NCBI GenBank assembly: GCA_947581865.1
Contig: CANPWA010000008.1
Location: 1 to 64,000, forward strand
Direction of reading: 5' to 3'
DNA: 64,000 nucleotides
Origin: an uncultured Acetatifactor sp.
GTDB lineage: Bacteria > Bacillota > Clostridia > Lachnospirales > Lachnospiraceae
Shown: positions 53,140 through 60,398 of the stretch, piece by piece
Layout of the letters: each line of letters begins with the position of its first letter
How positions within the stretch are numbered: position 1 is the stretch's first letter
Position numbers and translations under genes: made by a program
The notes under the pieces: generated by a model
The model's input: the letters and a program-made list of their open reading frames with translations, nothing else
Databases searched by the model: none
Told to the model about the DNA's origin: nothing

Positions 53140-54216
53140 TCAGCTCAAAAAAAGCGCTCTTTCCTCTTCCCTTCTTCTGACCAGCCCCGCCAGCACTTTT
53201 CCGCCGCCCTTATTATAGGCAGGGATCTTGTCCGCCACAGTCGCTGCGTCTCTTCCGGATACCAGCTTCTGAAGATTCCCTTTTCCGCAGTTGTAGCAAA
53301 AACTTGTGAGGGCATCAAACTGGTTCTGCGTCAGGGGAAACGTGATCAGCCCCTGCTTCACACAGTCATTCACATAACCGCCGTACTTCTTTATATCTTC
53401 CTTCAGGAGGGCTTTCGCCGCCTCCTCGGAGGGCAGCGTCTGTCCGGGCTGCACCCCTGCGGTGTGCCCGTAACCGATCGTCCATACTCCCGCAGGGCAT
53501 TTGTACGCCTCCAGACGGCAGCCCTCATACTTTGCGATCAGATCCACTCCCCTGTCGGAAACGGTCATCTCTCCCGCCGTGGCAGGCGGAGGCGCCTGCT
53601 CCACTGTCCGGGGCTGCACCGGGTCTTGTGTCTGTCCGGGCGTGCCGGCAGTCTTATTCATGGTATCCGCAACTGCCCTGCGGAAATCGTCCATGGTATA
53701 ATTCATATGTAACTGCCGAAACAGATGGTCCGGATCCGCGTGCCCCGACGCCACACCTCTGTCATGCCCCTCCTTATGACTGATGATCACACCGTCCTCG
53801 AGAGGATTTAATCCAAACTGTCCGCACAGGAAAGCAAACAGCTCCACTGCGGATCGCAATGTGCGCCGGACTGCCTCCCGGGCCTTTTCCTCATCACTGC
53901 AGGTAATGTTTGCTCCCCCCGTATACCGGATGCAGGAGGGCTCACACATTTCCACGCCGATGTGCGTCTTGTTTGCCTGCCCGCCGCAATGCCAGGCCTT
54001 ATAATCCCAGGGAAGGATCTGATATACCCTGCCCGTCTCAGCATCCACAAAGCCATGTACACAAACCTTTGCCCCTGCGCTGTTAAAGCGCTTTACAAAA
54101 ACCTCCGCCGAGGGCTGGGGACATCCCACGCTGTGCAGTACCAGACCCTTCACCGCAATTTTTTTCCCCGCTTTGTAACAGGGATTTTCCGTCGCAAAAC
54201 TTTGTACCAACTCCAT
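53140..54216 (-). CDS. Endolysin-like fusion: PGRP-type amidase plus GH24 lysozyme
   Basis: The ATG at 54216 (MELVQSFATENPC) has AGGAGGAGAG nine bases upstream, giving 358 residues. The N-terminal part (about 20-195) is an Amidase_2/PGRP domain (LVLHSVGCPQPSA, DYKAWHCGGQANKTHIGVEM, SHKEGHDRG). A Pro/Gln-rich linker (about 200-225) leads to a GH24 lysozyme (about 228-358) with IAKYEGCRLEAY, CPAGVWTIGYGHTAG and FNALTSFCYNCG-like core. Two cell-wall cuts are thus in one protein. There is no signal peptide, and no holin is nearby. It resembles phage endolysins but is not in a prophage. Confidence 0.85.
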   Translation of the reverse strand: MELVQSFATENPCYKAGKKIAVKGLVLHSVGCPQPSAEVFVKRFNSAGAKVCVHGFVDAETGRVYQILPWDYKAWHCGGQANKTHIGVEMCEPSCIRYTGGANITCSDEEKAREAVRRTLRSAVELFAFLCGQFGLNPLEDGVIISHKEGHDRGVASGHADPDHLFRQLHMNYTMDDFRRAVADTMNKTAGTPGQTQDPVQPRTVEQAPPPATAGEMTVSDRGVDLIAKYEGCRLEAYKCPAGVWTIGYGHTAGVQPGQTLPSEEAAKALLKEDIKKYGGYVNDCVKQGLITFPLTQNQFDALTSFCYNCGKGNLQKLVSGRDAATVADKIPAYNKGGGKVLAGLVRRREEERALFLS

Positions 54217-54327
54217 ATCCGTTTTCTCTCCTCCTATAATATGATTGTAGGGTTTCCGCACCCGACAGCCGATTGGGACTTAATCCCCTTACTGTTTAAG
54301 CTGTATGATGAGGTATTTTCCCATCTC

Positions 54328-55116
54328 CTAGGGCTTTGCTGCATTGTCTGCCGGCAGGAAATTTGTCAGGACACCGTTCAGGATCTTATCCAATTCACCC
54401 TCCAGTGTCCCTGCCCAGCTGCGCACAGCATCCGATCCCGCCTGCCCGTCCTCCTGCATCAAAACGGCAGTTGCCAACAGCTCGCACAGCACCGGGAAAT
54501 ACTCTCCCGCATCTTCTTTCAGACATCTCTGCAGGTATTCCCATTGTTCGTTACAGCTCTCTACCCACATATCTTTTTTTCCTTCATCTATAAATGATTT
54601 TATGAAACTGAACCAATCCTCCTGAATCTGGTTGTCTTTGGCAATCGTATCCCAAGTATATTTCTCGGGTAACTGCTCCGCCAGAAAATGAGAGGACTCA
54701 TGGATCAAAATGGGCAAAAAATACCTCGCATTCCGTTCCAGAATCAACTTCGAGTTTATCAGGATCACGACCCGGGTGGGAACTTCTTCTACATTCAACG
54801 ACCAGGATAAGGTATACTGTCCACCATAAGTATTCCCCGACTTCCACATTGCTTCTGCCGCCTTAACCAATTCGCTGTCCTGCGTTTTCGTCATCCATTC
54901 ATGTATCCCGTCGGGATTTACCTCAAGCACAACAATGTCTTTTCCCTTCTTCGCAAGACGTTCCGTCCAGCCCTTAAATTTTTCCTGCAGCCGGTCAGGC
55001 ACCTTTGGGTCAGAAAGAGCGGAGATCAACCTCTGATCCACCCCATAAAAATGATAATCCAAACCCAGAATGGTTTGGGTGCAGCACACCGGCTGGATTT
55101 CTTTTACCGTACACAT
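54328..55116 (-). CDS. Unknown protein with an HExxH zinc-metallopeptidase motif
   Basis: I do not recognise this 262-residue family. It contains HESSHF (H139, E140, H143), the zinc-binding signature of zincins, within LPILIHESSHFLAEQLPE. Candidate third ligands (E205, E212) lie 62-69 residues further on. It has no signal peptide. The N-terminus is Cys-rich (CTVKEIQPVCC) and the C-terminal part is helical. AAGGAGGAG lies upstream of the ATG. It is the first gene downstream of the invertible promoter element and the start of the co-directional run. Confidence 0.68.
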   Translation of the reverse strand: MCTVKEIQPVCCTQTILGLDYHFYGVDQRLISALSDPKVPDRLQEKFKGWTERLAKKGKDIVVLEVNPDGIHEWMTKTQDSELVKAAEAMWKSGNTYGGQYTLSWSLNVEEVPTRVVILINSKLILERNARYFLPILIHESSHFLAEQLPEKYTWDTIAKDNQIQEDWFSFIKSFIDEGKKDMWVESCNEQWEYLQRCLKEDAGEYFPVLCELLATAVLMQEDGQAGSDAVRSWAGTLEGELDKILNGVLTNFLPADNAAKP

Positions 55117-55170
55117 ATTCTCCTCCTTGTCTGTGTTTCTTAGTGTTTTTGTTACTGCTTGTTAATGTCC

Positions 55171-55182
55171 TTAATATAGCAT
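55171..55182 (-). other. Three-codon leader ORF (MLY-stop) downstream of the switch
   Basis: ATG CTA TAT TAA is preceded by GGGAGGTG at normal spacing and lies between the left inverted repeat and the metallopeptidase-like gene. It would be at the 5' end of the transcript when the switch is inverted. It could just be a chance SD-ATG, or a leader peptide that tunes downstream translation. Confidence 0.35.
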
Positions 55183-55280
55183 TTTCACACCTCCCTTCCT
55201 GCTGTATACATAATACGATATTAAGTTAACCTCCTGCTGCTTTATCTTGGAATATTTTTTTACCAAAGAAAAGACAGGAC

Positions 55281-55301
55281 AAAAAAAGCAGCGCTTTTTT
55301 T
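55281..55301. terminator. Symmetrical A/T-rich hairpin inside the invertible element
   Basis: AAAAAAAGC (55281-55289) pairs with GCTTTTTTT (55293-55301) with a 3-base loop, giving T runs on both strands. It could terminate transcripts entering from the recombinase gene or from either side, insulating the switch. The stem has only two G-C pairs. Confidence 0.4.
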
Positions 55302-55361
55302 TGCAGCCTGCTCTGTGATTTCCATATATTTTTTTGTTAACTGTTTTACTTAAAAAAAGGG

Positions 55362-55390
55362 TTGACAATGCCTTCATAATATCGTATTAT
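55362..55390 (+). promoter_or_regulatory. Consensus SigA promoter, plus strand, within the invertible element
   Basis: TTGACA (55362-55367), a 17-base spacer and TATTAT (55385-55390) form a near-perfect promoter. As drawn it reads right, starting near 55397 and running antisense through the recombinase gene (55438-56259), which is on the minus strand. No plus-strand gene follows it. Confidence 0.85.
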
Positions 55391-55437
55391 GTTAATTTCT
55401 TTGCGTGCAGAGCAAATTCCTTTTACCGCTCCTTCTC

Positions 55438-56259
55438 TCACAGTTTGATCCTGTTGATTTTTCTGCGTTTTTCCTCCGCCGTCGTAACGGTATAAATTCT
55501 TGTGGTCTCCAGACTCGCATGTCCCAAAATATCCGCCAGTTCAAACAGATTGGAATACTGGCGCATGTAGGTGACTGCAAACAGGTGACGGAAACTATGG
55601 GGATGTACCCTCTCCTTTGGTATCCCGATACACTCCGCCATCTTCACCAGCATTTTATAGACTGCCACCCTGCTGATAGGCTTTTGATCCTTTCCGCGAA
55701 AAATGATCCCCTTTTCAATTCTCTGACAGGCACAATAATTTCTTATGTCCGCAACCAATTTATCCGGGAGATAAATCTCCCTGTTCTTTCCTTTGCTGCG
55801 GATGATGTAACTGCCCTGCTCCAAAGACTCCACGGTCAAGCCTGCCAGTTCACTTACGCGGATACCGGTCAGGGCCAGCGTCCGCATGATACAGTAATAC
55901 TTTTCTCTGCCATTTTCCTTTGCCCATAAAAGCAGCCTTTCATATTCTCCGACGCTGAGGACATTATCCGGGCATTGTCTCCTCTGCTGTCGGAGAGCTT
56001 TTACGACACAATCTGCATGACCCGTATACTGCAGATACCGGTTCAGCGCTGCCAGATACAGATTTATGGTTGACAGCCGGGTATATTTTTCCTGTAAGCC
56101 TTTTTTGTAGGCAAGCGCTGCCGCCTTCGTGAGTTCCCTCTTCCCCAAAAAGTCCAAAAACAATTCCGCCTGTTTCAGGTATATCTGTATGGTAGCATCC
56201 GCCAGTTCTTCCTGTTGCAGATATTGTGCATATTGCTCCAGTTTATTCTTATGTCCCAT
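55438..56259 (-). CDS. Tyrosine recombinase (phage-integrase family)
   Basis: The 273 residues are complete, with a SAM-like N-terminal core-binding domain (about 1-95) and a catalytic domain. All catalytic residues are visible: R134 (TGIRVSELAGL), K158 region (RSKGKNREI), H221 and R224 (HPHSFRH), H247 (LGHASLETT) and Y256 (TRIYT). AAGGAGG precedes the ATG at 56259. It is similar in size to other small site-specific recombinases and sits 46 bp from the inverted repeats. I infer it is the invertase of the neighbouring element. Confidence 0.9.
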   Translation of the reverse strand: MGHKNKLEQYAQYLQQEELADATIQIYLKQAELFLDFLGKRELTKAAALAYKKGLQEKYTRLSTINLYLAALNRYLQYTGHADCVVKALRQQRRQCPDNVLSVGEYERLLLWAKENGREKYYCIMRTLALTGIRVSELAGLTVESLEQGSYIIRSKGKNREIYLPDKLVADIRNYCACQRIEKGIIFRGKDQKPISRVAVYKMLVKMAECIGIPKERVHPHSFRHLFAVTYMRQYSNLFELADILGHASLETTRIYTVTTAEEKRRKINRIKL

Positions 56260-56321
56260 CCCTTTTACCTCCTTTCGCAGTAAAAGGAATTGCCTGCTCC
56301 CGCATTGATTGCCCGATGATC

Positions 56322-56342
56322 ATCCGGTTCTGCGGACCGGAT
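56322..56342 (-). other. Hairpin between sigK and the recombinase gene
   Basis: ATCCGGT and ACCGGAT pair around a 7-base loop just after the sigK stop. There is no T tract, so it is a weak candidate for partial termination or processing of a sigK-recombinase transcript. Confidence 0.35.
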
Positions 56343-56344
56343 CG

Positions 56345-56995
56345 TCACACCGGTCTGAGAGTATCCAGATGAAATCTCTCCCTGAGTTTTTGCAATGCTC
56401 TTTTCTCGATTCTGGATACATAACTTCTGGAAATACCCAGAGCGTTTCCGATCTCGCTCTGGGTGACGGATTTATGCCCGTTCAGCCCGTATCGCAATAT
56501 GAGGATTTCCCGTTCCCTGTCCGTCAGACATTCGTCCAGATAAGCAAACAGCCTGATGATATTATTCTGCATCTCCATGGAGTCTACCGTGTCCGGCTGC
56601 TGCTGTTCGATAATATCCACCAGACAGATTTCATTTCCCTCTTTATCCTGTCCGATGGGTTCAAAGAGGGAGACTTCCCTCGAGGTTTTTTTCTTTGCGC
56701 GGAGCAGCATCAGAAGTTCATTATCTATACAGCGGCAGGCATACGTTGCAAGTCTGCCCTTGCCTGCGTCAAAGGTCTCCACTGCTTTGATCAGTCCGAT
56801 ACAGCCGATGGAGATCAGATCCTCCATATCCTCATCCACATTTTGATATTTTTTTGCCACATGTGCCACCAGCCTCAGATTGCGCTCGATCAGAATGTCC
56901 TTCGCCTTTTTTGCCTCTTCCCTGCTGCCCTCCCTGAGCAGACGTACATAATAGGCTTCTTCTCCCGAGGTCAGGGGTTTTTGAAAGGTTTGCAC
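56345..56995 (-). CDS. sigK: Late mother-cell sigma factor SigK
   Basis: The 216-residue SigK-type sigma factor has region 2 (AKDILIERNLRLVAHVAKKY, EDLISIGCIGLIKA) and region 4 with REREILILRYGLNG and SEIGNALGISRSYVSRIEKR. The intermediate block SLFEPIGQDKEGNEICLVDI is typical of SigE/SigK. The start is GTG at 56995 with GGAGG seven bases before. The N-terminus is short (MQTFQKPLTSGEEAYY) with no clear pro-sequence, as in many Clostridia. It is not interrupted by a skin-like element. Confidence 0.9.
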   Translation of the reverse strand: MQTFQKPLTSGEEAYYVRLLREGSREEAKKAKDILIERNLRLVAHVAKKYQNVDEDMEDLISIGCIGLIKAVETFDAGKGRLATYACRCIDNELLMLLRAKKKTSREVSLFEPIGQDKEGNEICLVDIIEQQQPDTVDSMEMQNNIIRLFAYLDECLTDREREILILRYGLNGHKSVTQSEIGNALGISRSYVSRIEKRALQKLRERFHLDTLRPV

Positions 56996-57026
56996 CGATG
57001 TGCCTCCACGGACGTTTCCTCACAAA

Positions 57027-57056
57027 TATTCTATGTGAAGTCCGCCAAAGCAGTGC
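57027..57056 (-). promoter_or_regulatory. SigK/SigE-like promoter of sigK
   Basis: The minus strand has GCAC (57053-57056), 17 bases and CATAGAATA (57027-57035), which fits the SigK -10 pattern CATAnnnTA and partly SigE (CATAcaaT). It lies 31 bp before the GTG, suggesting mother-cell transcription and possible autoregulation. Confidence 0.6.
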
Positions 57057-57087
57057 CTGGCACACAAAATTAAATCAAGATTAGATA

Positions 57088-58236
57088 TTATACAAACTTA
57101 GCCATCACATAATTGGCAAGATCCACTCCCCGTTTCGTCAGAAAGATCCTGCCGTCCTGCACTGCCAACAGCCCCTCCCGGCAGCTTCCCTCTATCGCAT
57201 CCCTGTAAATCTCCTCTGCATCCGCACCGTATGTATCTTGAAACACGGAAAGGCTCACCCCATCCGCCATCCGCAACCCCAGAAACATCGTCTCAGCCAT
57301 CTGCTCCTGCGCCGTCAGTTCTTCTCTGTCCTGTCTGCATCCCAAAGGATCGCTTAGATAACCCTGCAGGGACTCCCCGTTGCGGAACCTGACATTGTCC
57401 AACAGAGAAGCCGCTCCGATCCCGAAGCCCAGATAATCCGTGCGCTGCCAGTAACCGCAGTTATGTCTGCATCGATACCCGGGTCTGGCATAATTAGAGA
57501 TCTCGTAATGCTCATATCCTGCCTCCCTGAGGATCCGGGCGGTCCTCCAGTACATATCCCGCTCCAGATCCTCATCCACAGGTTCCAACATCCCCTTTTC
57601 GTACCGTTCCCAGAAAACCGTACCCTCTTCCAGGATCAGGCTGTAGACGGAGAGATGCTCCGGCGCGGGGGACAGGGAGAGCACCGTGCGCAGATTTTTC
57701 TCCCATTCCTCCAGTGTCTGCCCGGGCAAAGCGCTTATCAGATCCACGTTAATATTGTCAAAACCGGCATCGCGCGCCATGCGGCAGGTATCCTCAAACC
57801 GGGAATAGTCATGGATCCTGCCCAGAAACGCCAGCTCTCTGTCATCCGCCGACTGACATCCGATGCTCAGCCGGTTGATCCCCGCCTCCCGGTAATCTTT
57901 TAAGTCTCTCTCCGTCACGGTACCCGGATTGATCTCCACAGTGATCTCCGCATCCGCCGCCAGATCAAAACGGCGGCGCACCAGATCGAGCACACGACAA
58001 AGCCACACAGTGTCCACCACGGAAGGGGTTCCGCCCCCGATAAAGACACTGCGCACGACACGATCCCGCGCCATGCCGCTTCCCGCCTCCGTCTCCCGCA
58101 AAAGCGCCTCCATATACGCGTTCTGCACCTGCTCACCGGCAGGTGCAGAAAGAAAGTCACAATAATTACACTTTTGTCTGCAAAAGGGAATGTGGAAATA
58201 CAATTCCAGATCCCGCTCTCTCCTACTTCCTGTCAT
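57088..58236 (-). CDS. hemW: Radical SAM heme chaperone HemW
   Basis: HemW is a heme chaperone related to coproporphyrinogen oxidase HemN. The radical-SAM cluster motif is C19xxxC23xxC26 ([12 protein letters not shown]), followed by GGGTPS and the family's C-terminal HemN domain. 382 residues is a normal length. The ATG lies within the last codons of lepA (14-base overlap), a common lepA-hemW arrangement in Firmicutes. Confidence 0.93.
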   Translation of the reverse strand: MTGSRRERDLELYFHIPFCRQKCNYCDFLSAPAGEQVQNAYMEALLRETEAGSGMARDRVVRSVFIGGGTPSVVDTVWLCRVLDLVRRRFDLAADAEITVEINPGTVTERDLKDYREAGINRLSIGCQSADDRELAFLGRIHDYSRFEDTCRMARDAGFDNINVDLISALPGQTLEEWEKNLRTVLSLSPAPEHLSVYSLILEEGTVFWERYEKGMLEPVDEDLERDMYWRTARILREAGYEHYEISNYARPGYRCRHNCGYWQRTDYLGFGIGAASLLDNVRFRNGESLQGYLSDPLGCRQDREELTAQEQMAETMFLGLRMADGVSLSVFQDTYGADAEEIYRDAIEGSCREGLLAVQDGRIFLTKRGVDLANYVMAKFV

Positions 58237-60040
58237 CCAGCTTTAAAACGCTCATAAACGCCTTCTGGGGAATCTCCACATTTCCGATCTGGCGCATACG
58301 TTTCTTCCCCTCCTTCTGCTTCTCCAAAAGCTTTTTCTTGCGGGTGATGTCGCCGCCGTAACACTTTGCCAGCACATCCTTCCTCATCGCCTTGACGGTC
58401 TCCCGGGCGATGACCTTGCCCCCCACAGCCGCCTGAATGGGGATCTCGAACAGATGTCTGGGAATCTCATCCTTGAGTTTCTCGCACATCTTCCTTCCCC
58501 TCTCGTAAGCGGAATCCGCGTGGACGATAAAGCTCAGCGCATCCACCTCCTCGCGGTTGATCAGAATATCCAGCTTCACCAGCCTGGATTCCTCATAGCC
58601 CTTGATATCGTAATCGAAAGAGGCATATCCCCTGGAACGGGATTTCAGCGCGTCAAAGAAGTCATAAATGATCTCATTGAGGGGAAGTTCATACTTTAAC
58701 AGCGCCCTTGTCCCCTCGATATATTCCATGCCCAGATACCGCCCTCTGCGCTCCTGGCACAATTCCATGATAGAGCCAATGAACTCGCTGGTCACCATGA
58801 TCTCCGCGTTTACAATCGGCTCCTCCATATACTCGATCTCGGAGGGATCCGGCAGATTGGAGGGATTGGTCAGTTCGATCACTTCCCCGTTTGTCTTGTG
58901 TACTTTGTAAACGACACCGGGGGCCGTGGTCACCAGATCCAGATTATACTCCCTCTCCAGTCTCTCCTGGATGATCTCCAGATGCAGCAATCCCAGAAAC
59001 CCGCACCGGAAACCGAAGCCCAGAGCCACGGAGGTCTCCGGCTCATAATTTAAAGAAGCGTCATTGAGCTGAAGCTTTTCCAGCGCGTCCCTCAGATCGG
59101 GATACCTGGCGCCGTCCGCAGGATACATGCCGCAGTACACCATGGACTGTACTTTCTTGTAGCCCGGAAGCGGCTCCCTGCAGGGATTGTCATTGTCCGT
59201 CACCGTGTCTCCCACGGCGGTATCCTTCACATTCTTGATGGAGGCGGTGATATATCCCACCATACCCGCAGAGAGCTCGTCGCAGGGAATAAATCTTCCC
59301 GCCCCGAAATATCCCACTTCCACTACTTCCTCCACCGCGCCGGTCGCCATCATGCGGATGGAAGTTCCTTTTTTTACCTTTCCCTCCATGATACGGCAAA
59401 AGATGATGACGCCCTTATAAGAGTCATAGAGGGAGTCAAAGATCAGCGCCTGCAGCGGATTGTCCGGGCTGCCTCCCGGCGCGGGGATCTTTGCCACGAT
59501 CTGTTCTAAGACCTCCTCCACATTCACACCGTTCTTCGCGGAGATCAACGGCGCGTCCTGCGCCTCGATCCCGATCACATCTTCAATCTCTTCGATGACA
59601 CGCTGAGGGTCCGCGCTGGGCAGATCGATCTTGTTGATCACCGGGAACACATCCAGATCATGGTCCAGGGCGAGATACACATTCGCCAGGGTCTGCGCCT
59701 CGATGCCCTGGGCGGCGTCCACCACCAGGATCGCGCCGTCACAGGCGGCGAGAGACCTGCTGACCTCATAGTTAAAGTCCACATGCCCGGGGGTATCGAT
59801 CAGATTAAAAATATACTCTTCCCCGTTCTTCGCCTTATAGACCGTCCGCACAGCCTGCGCCTTGATGGTGATCCCGCGCTCCCTCTCCAAATCCATATTG
59901 TCAAGTACCTGGGCCTGCATCTCCCTGCTGGTCAACAGCCCCGTCATCTCAATGATCCGGTCCGCAAGCGTGGATTTGCCGTGGTCGATATGCGCCACAA
60001 TACAGAAATTCCGGATCTTGCTCTGGTCAATGGAAGCCAT
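58223..60040 (-). CDS. lepA: Elongation factor 4 (LepA)
   Basis: LepA is a ribosomal GTPase that promotes back-translocation or aids assembly. G-motifs are intact: [14 protein letters not shown] (G1), DTPGHVDF (G3) and [10 protein letters not shown] (G4). The 605 residues have the LepA-specific C-terminal domain with [20 protein letters not shown] and ending [17 protein letters not shown]. Strong synteny with spoIIP and hemW. Confidence 0.97.
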   Translation of the reverse strand: MASIDQSKIRNFCIVAHIDHGKSTLADRIIEMTGLLTSREMQAQVLDNMDLERERGITIKAQAVRTVYKAKNGEEYIFNLIDTPGHVDFNYEVSRSLAACDGAILVVDAAQGIEAQTLANVYLALDHDLDVFPVINKIDLPSADPQRVIEEIEDVIGIEAQDAPLISAKNGVNVEEVLEQIVAKIPAPGGSPDNPLQALIFDSLYDSYKGVIIFCRIMEGKVKKGTSIRMMATGAVEEVVEVGYFGAGRFIPCDELSAGMVGYITASIKNVKDTAVGDTVTDNDNPCREPLPGYKKVQSMVYCGMYPADGARYPDLRDALEKLQLNDASLNYEPETSVALGFGFRCGFLGLLHLEIIQERLEREYNLDLVTTAPGVVYKVHKTNGEVIELTNPSNLPDPSEIEYMEEPIVNAEIMVTSEFIGSIMELCQERRGRYLGMEYIEGTRALLKYELPLNEIIYDFFDALKSRSRGYASFDYDIKGYEESRLVKLDILINREEVDALSFIVHADSAYERGRKMCEKLKDEIPRHLFEIPIQAAVGGKVIARETVKAMRKDVLAKCYGGDITRKKKLLEKQKEGKKRMRQIGNVEIPQKAFMSVLKLDDRK

Positions 60041-60091
60041 TTGTATTCCTCAACTTTCCCTTGTAATCTGTCGCAACGGACATTTATCCTC

Positions 60092-60120
60092 ATTCTATCA
60101 GAAAGATTTTGGAATGTCCA
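60092..60120 (-). promoter_or_regulatory. SigA-type promoter of lepA
   Basis: The minus strand has TGGACA (60115-60120), 17 bases and TAGAAT (60092-60097), 52 bp before lepA. Each hexamer matches consensus at 5 of 6 positions. Confidence 0.65.
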
Positions 60121-60137
60121 CCGTTTCAAACGGAAAC

Positions 60138-60398
60138 CTATCCCGGAAACTTATCCTGCGTGATCTCATGCCGGATCTCTCCCTCCACTCGCTCCTCATT
60201 TTGTCTCTGCGTCTGCCTTATGACGCCCTCATAGCCTGAAAGGGCGGCAAAAGGAGAAAACTGTGCTGCCCTCTCCCCGGGGGACATCGGGGGATGACTG
60301 GGTGAAACCGGACGGGGGTGGTGCAGGATATCCTCATATCCTTTTCCGTCCCCCAGCCCGTTTGTTGTGACAACCTCATACTTCATCATGCTCTTCAT
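60138..60398 (-). CDS. Small partner-like protein of the Y-family polymerase (YolD-like context)
   Basis: The 86-residue protein carries the block SPGERAAQFSPFAALSGYE, seen in small proteins encoded beside Y-family polymerases in Firmicutes (YolD-like context). It directly follows the polymerase gene, sharing the base at 60398. It is Pro- and polar-rich and has no enzymatic motif. Its role with the polymerase is inferred from position. Confidence 0.68.
   Translation of the reverse strand: MKSMMKYEVVTTNGLGDGKGYEDILHHPRPVSPSHPPMSPGERAAQFSPFAALSGYEGVIRQTQRQNEERVEGEIRHEITQDKFPG

Larger units (their letters stand above)
55208..55392. other. Invertible promoter element (predicted), 185 bp with 16-bp inverted repeats
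   Basis: ACATAATACGATATTA (55208-55223) and its exact reverse complement TAATATCGTATTATGT (55377-55392) bound 153 bp. The right repeat supplies the -10 of a consensus promoter whose -35 lies inside the element, so inversion rebuilds the same promoter at the left repeat (-35 at 55233-55238, -10 at 55210-55215, minus strand). Flipping is predicted from the geometry and the adjacent tyrosine recombinase, not observed. In the given orientation the left repeat has no -35 on the minus strand. Confidence 0.85.

Noticed and set aside
55405-55929. A 174-codon plus-strand frame right after the element's promoter
   Set aside because: It starts at GTG without a ribosome-binding site, lies wholly antisense to the recombinase and has no recognisable motif.
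46296-56259. Prophage remnant
   Set aside because: Apart from the endolysin-like gene and the recombinase there is no capsid, tail, portal, terminase or repressor gene.
56345-56995. sigK interrupted by a skin-like element
   Set aside because: The sigma factor is complete in regions 2 and 4, and the neighbouring recombinase is a tyrosine type, unlike the serine recombinase of skin.
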